DNA of 64,000 nucleotides from Elephas maximus indicus (taxonomy: Eukaryota; Chordata; Mammalia; Proboscidea; Elephantidae). Location of the stretch: assembly GCF_024166365.1 (NCBI RefSeq), contig NC_064822.1, positions 108,930,823 to 108,994,822 of the forward strand, given 5' to 3'. The translations under genes and the position numbers were made by a program. Each line of letters starts with the position of its first letter. The stretch's first letter is position 1. Shown piece after piece: positions 60,581-64,000 of the stretch. A model generated the notes under the pieces. It ran no database searches, was not told where the DNA came from, and saw nothing but the letters and a program-made list of their open reading frames with translations.

Positions 60581-62560
60581 CCTTCTGTGCCTCCCTCCCC
60601 CACCTCTTCTGCAGACATATTTGTGGTTCGGTCTGACCGATTGGTGTTGGAGGGAGGGGACTTGCGAGGGAGGCACTGGGGGTGCAGTGCCACTGAGAAG
60701 GAAATGGAGAGAGAGGGGGACAGGACCTAGAGAAGGAGAACACCCAGCGAAAGGAGGGACTTTGTGAGCCATGTACAGAGACCGGAACAGTGAAACTCAG
60801 AGAAAGTCAAACCTGAGAAGGATGGATTGAAAAACTGTTTTTTAAAAAGCAGAAGACACAGAAGAGATGAAATGGAACTGAAACGCACGCAGATCACCCC
60901 TCCCGTCCTAATTCGTTGTCTGTCTAGAAGCTGAGTTTTGAGTAGGCGCAACACCTGCTTTTTAAGGAATTTTTCAGTCTTCATCTGGTTGTTTGGCAAC
61001 TAGGAGGTTTAGGTATAGAGAGGGTGACATGCTTAGAGACGCCTGAAGCCGAGCTTCCCTCCAGGCTTCCCCAGAGGTCCCTTTGGTTGATCCAGAGCCA
61101 GCAGCTGGGGAGAGAAGCCATTTCACCTGTTTATCTTTTGGGGGCAGTGGGAGCAGCAGAAGAAGTAGAAACGGGACCAAGGGAAAGAGGGCATCTGGCC
61201 AGGTTTAATCCACCCCACCCCCACCCCCATTCTCAGGCTAATGACAACTACTTCCAGATCGACCTGAGAAGTAGAAGTTGGGGGGAAAGCTGAGGCTCCA
61301 GGGAGCTGTAGTAAACTGGAGATTCCTCTCTCCCAACACACCCTCCTTTCTTTCTGTTTTGCTTTCTCCCTGACCTGCCAGCTGTGTCCCACTGCTCCCC
61401 AGCTGGGCCTTGGCGCCAGGGCTTTGGTGGGATAGCATGTCTAGGAGCCCCTGGCCCAGACATTCGGTCACCCTAGGGGAGGGAAGCTGTCTCCCTGACC
61501 ATCAATTATGCAGGAGGTGGGGGAAGGGCAAGGATGTGACAGGAGGGGGTGGATATCTCCGTCAGTCATTCTGTCAACCATATTTACCAAGTACTTACTA
61601 CGCAGACCTTTCCTCCAGATTGAGTGAGGGGACAGAGTGCCCCTGAGCCATCCCTCTTCTGGGGGAAGAGGCTCTTCGGGCACCCTGGGAGGCCTACTTC
61701 ATTTTCCCCATGATCTAAATCAGCAGAGGGCATGAGATGGCCCAGGCCCATAAGCCCAATCTTTGATGCCGAACTCCTTTGACTCCAAATTTCAGCTACA
61801 ACAAGATTGTTTTGCTGGTGGTTTCCAAAGTGCCCCATCAGAAGGCTGTAGGGGTGGAGTGGGGACAGGGAATCACCATTTATTCTTCCACCTAGGTTCT
61901 CCTGCCTGAGATGTTGGAAGCCTGAGGCAAGGGAACCCTCTGAATTCTCTATGGCTCCCTCCTACACTAAGAGCTGAATCTCAATGCCCAGTTGCTTGTC
62001 TGGCTGTCTTGGGGGCTCAGTTCAGAGGCCAGGCCATCTGTCTAAATCTTGGGCTCTTAGGGCTAAGCATTCTCTGCAGTCCTAGACCTCATTTTCCATT
62101 CAGGAAAAGTTTCCACTTCTCTCCTGAGTGGGTCAGGGAGGGGGGACTTCAAAGAAAAAGAGACTCAAACCTTTGGAATCCTAGTCCCCACCTCTGCAGG
62201 CTTTGAGACCCTGTGGAGGGTACAGGACTCTGACCCTTGATGGCCTGCCTCCTGTCCACTTGGCTTCAGCTTGGTTTTCGTTTTGCTTTTTTAAAGAGTC
62301 CATGGTGCTGGCCCCAGAGCTCTTCTCACATGGAACTACAGCTTCTCTCAGTGCCCTCACGAGGGGGAAATACCTTCCCCTGAGAGCCTGGGGAAACCTG
62401 GAGGTCACCCCCTAAATCCAGGTCTCCAGCCTCCTCCAGGCCAAGCCCTGAGACCCCTAGCAGCCACAACCTCTTCTTCCAGGAACACAGGCAGTGGAAG
62501 GACTTGAGGCAGGCAGGAGGGTAGTAGTATTTAGGAAACAGGAGCCAGCTTTGGAGTTGG
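60581..62560. other. Unassigned upstream sequence
   Basis: No exon, named repeat or RNA gene recognised. TARBP2 is the next gene in the human order, but none of its coding sequence is visible to the window end. Confidence 0.5.
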
Positions 62561-62640
62561 AGATCAGGTCCTTTAGAACCCCAGCTTTGCTGCTGATTAG
62601 TTTAAGTACAATCACCTCTCTGAAACACCCAGCCCTACCT
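62561..62640 (+). repeat. MIR fragment (weak)
   Basis: 'ccccagctttgctgctgatt' and 'caatcacctctctgaaac' resemble the MIR core. Diverged. Confidence 0.45.
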
Positions 62641-63469
62641 TATCAGGTGGTGCGAGTGAAGTAGGATGATGTAGGGAGTGCAGTGAGCATGCTGCCTGGC
62701 TCCTTGCTTTGTCTTCCTGGTTGGCTGGACACCAGGTCTTTCTTTGTGGATCCTGAAGAGTCCATCTCTTCTGCCTGACCAGATAAAGGGAGACTTGGTC
62801 TCCGACCTTCTAGTACCCCAGGACAAATCTCGACTCCAGGTTCCAGTGCAACCAGGTTACAATGGCAGTGGTGTACTAGAGCCCCCAGCAATAATTCCTT
62901 TCCCAGATCTTCAGTTCTTCCTCTGCAAATCCTGCCATTCCACTTGCTCTGCACAGAGGGGAAGGCCTGATCCTCTACGCTTCATCCTTGCCCCCTGGCC
63001 AATTCTCTTTGGAATCTGCTCTCTCTAGCAGCTACACCACTAAAACCCTCACCTTGATCATGTGGCACAAGATCACCCTCAGTCCCACCTACTAAGGTCT
63101 GAGAGGAAGAAGAAGACAAGAGCAAGGTATGATGGTCCAGGCCTTTCCTTCCTACTCAGGACGTCAGGTGGACTGGGACGAAGTTCAGCATATTTTAACA
63201 AGTGGTTCCTGAGCTGAACGTGCACATAAAAAGATCTGGATGGACAGCTACCAAAGTGTCACAGCTCTTAGGCAGGTGGCATTATGGGTGTTTTTATTTT
63301 CCTCTTTGGGCTTATTATATTTTTTAATATTTCAGTAATTTGTTTTAATTACTTTTAAAATAAATGTATCTTAAATTGAAAAAGAGACAATAAAAATTAC
63401 AGAGTATTCATCCATTCCTGGCACTTAGCTGAGGACAACTGTGCTTTAGGGGGAGGGTGGCTGGCTGGT

Positions 63470-63640
63470 GTGGTGGAGAGAGACCAGGATTAGAATCAGA
63501 GAGGCTTAGGTTGAGGTCTTGTCCCTATTCCTTACCAGCAGGGTGACCTCAAGTACAAGTCATCTTAACTTCAGTTTCTTCATCTTTAAATGGGGACAAT
63601 GGTATTTCTCTCACATAGTGGTAATGCAGGATGAGATGTG
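63470..63640 (+). repeat. MIR fragment
   Basis: 'accagcagggtgacctcaag', 'cttcagtttcttcatcttta' and 'aatggggacaatggtatttc' are the MIR core and 3' part. Confidence 0.75.
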
Positions 63641-63644
63641 GTGG

Positions 63645-63860
63645 GCAAAAACACAGGCTCGGGGTCAGACAGACCTGAGTTTGAATCCTAGCTCTGGCCA
63701 CATACTAACTTTTTGACCCTGAACAAATTAGTTTTTTGATGATAACACTACCTAACTCTTAGGCTTGTTATAAGCATTACTGAGATAATCCAAATAAAGT
63801 TCTTGGCCCAGTACCTGGCATGTAGGAAGCTCCCCATAAACATTAGCTGTGTGGAAAGTG
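63645..63860 (+). repeat. MIR, near complete
   Basis: 'ggtcagacagacctgagttt', 'gaatcctagctctggccaca', 'tgagataatccaaataaagt' and 'cctggcatgtaggaagctcc' in the MIR order, directly after the previous copy. Confidence 0.82.
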
Positions 63861-64000
63861 TCTAACACATAGTATTAGATTCTTTAAAAATATGAGTTCT
63901 CTTACTTTCTTAAAGCAAGAGGCAGTAGGTAGGGTACAGTTGAAAAGGGAGGCAGAGAAGCAAGGTGAAAAAAGGAGAGCAAAAAGAAGAAACCAAAAGG

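Noticed and set aside
59960-60743. Frames of 105-180 codons on both strands at the 60-kb GC-rich block
   Set aside because: GC-driven frames over a promoter-like CpG region. They do not match TARBP2, NPFF or any MAP3K12 peptide.
60400-64000. Possible start of TARBP2, the next gene in the human order
   Set aside because: No segment encodes the TARBP2 N-terminus or any dsRNA-binding-domain motif, so the gene must lie beyond the window.

Overview
This is a mammalian nuclear genome window, almost certainly from an afrotherian (elephant, manatee, hyrax or relative). It carries about two dozen copies of a tRNA-derived SINE of the AfroSINE type and fragments of an RTE/BovB-like LINE that ends in the same tail. 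The split genes match human 12q13.13 in content, order and orientation: PRR13 (+), PCBP2 (+), MAP3K12 (-). The species within Afrotheria cannot be fixed from the sequence alone.

Layout. Positions 1-14,700 hold no gene I can support. They contain an LTR-like repeat with an internal duplication (330-935), MIRs, a 5'-truncated RTE on the minus strand with a decayed reverse transcriptase (1,651-3,990), L1 3' ends, several SINEs, and an RTE complex at 8,688-12,215 that looks like a 5'-inverted insertion. PRR13 lies at about 14.8-19.87 kb, with a GC-box/E2F promoter candidate, three coding exons giving 145 aa, and an AATAAA at 19,853. The span 19.9-26.5 kb is intergenic and repeat-rich. PCBP2 runs from a CpG-island promoter at about 26.5-27.6 kb to a stop at 49,092. 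It has fourteen coding exons plus an alternative terminal exon with its own poly(A) signal. MAP3K12 (DLK) is convergent, with its stop at 50,834 and ATG at 56,553. It has thirteen coding exons giving exactly 892 aa. A GC-rich promoter candidate lies at about 60.0-60.6 kb. The remainder to 64 kb holds MIRs and unassigned sequence.

PRR13 is a small proline-rich protein with a basic and Ser/Asp tail. PCBP2 is a three-KH-domain poly(C)-binding RNA regulator. MAP3K12 is the axon-injury mixed-lineage kinase upstream of MKK4/7-JNK. They are chromosomal neighbours, not a pathway.

The most interesting signals concern RNA processing. PCBP2 exon 8 has a non-canonical TG 3' splice site 12 nt upstream of a normal AG site, and the usual 365-aa protein requires the TG site. 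PCBP2 also has a NAGNAG acceptor at exon 13 and a premature alternative last exon. MAP3K12 exon 1 contains a 99-nt in-frame exitron that explains the 892/859-aa isoforms. The PCBP2 5' leader is itself a long poly(C)-type tract. Outside genes, a small unclassified family of GTAAGCA/TGCTTAC palindromic repeats (59.0-59.56 kb), the RTE inversion and an inverted SINE cluster in PRR13 intron 2 deserve a second look. I see no wholly new biological system.
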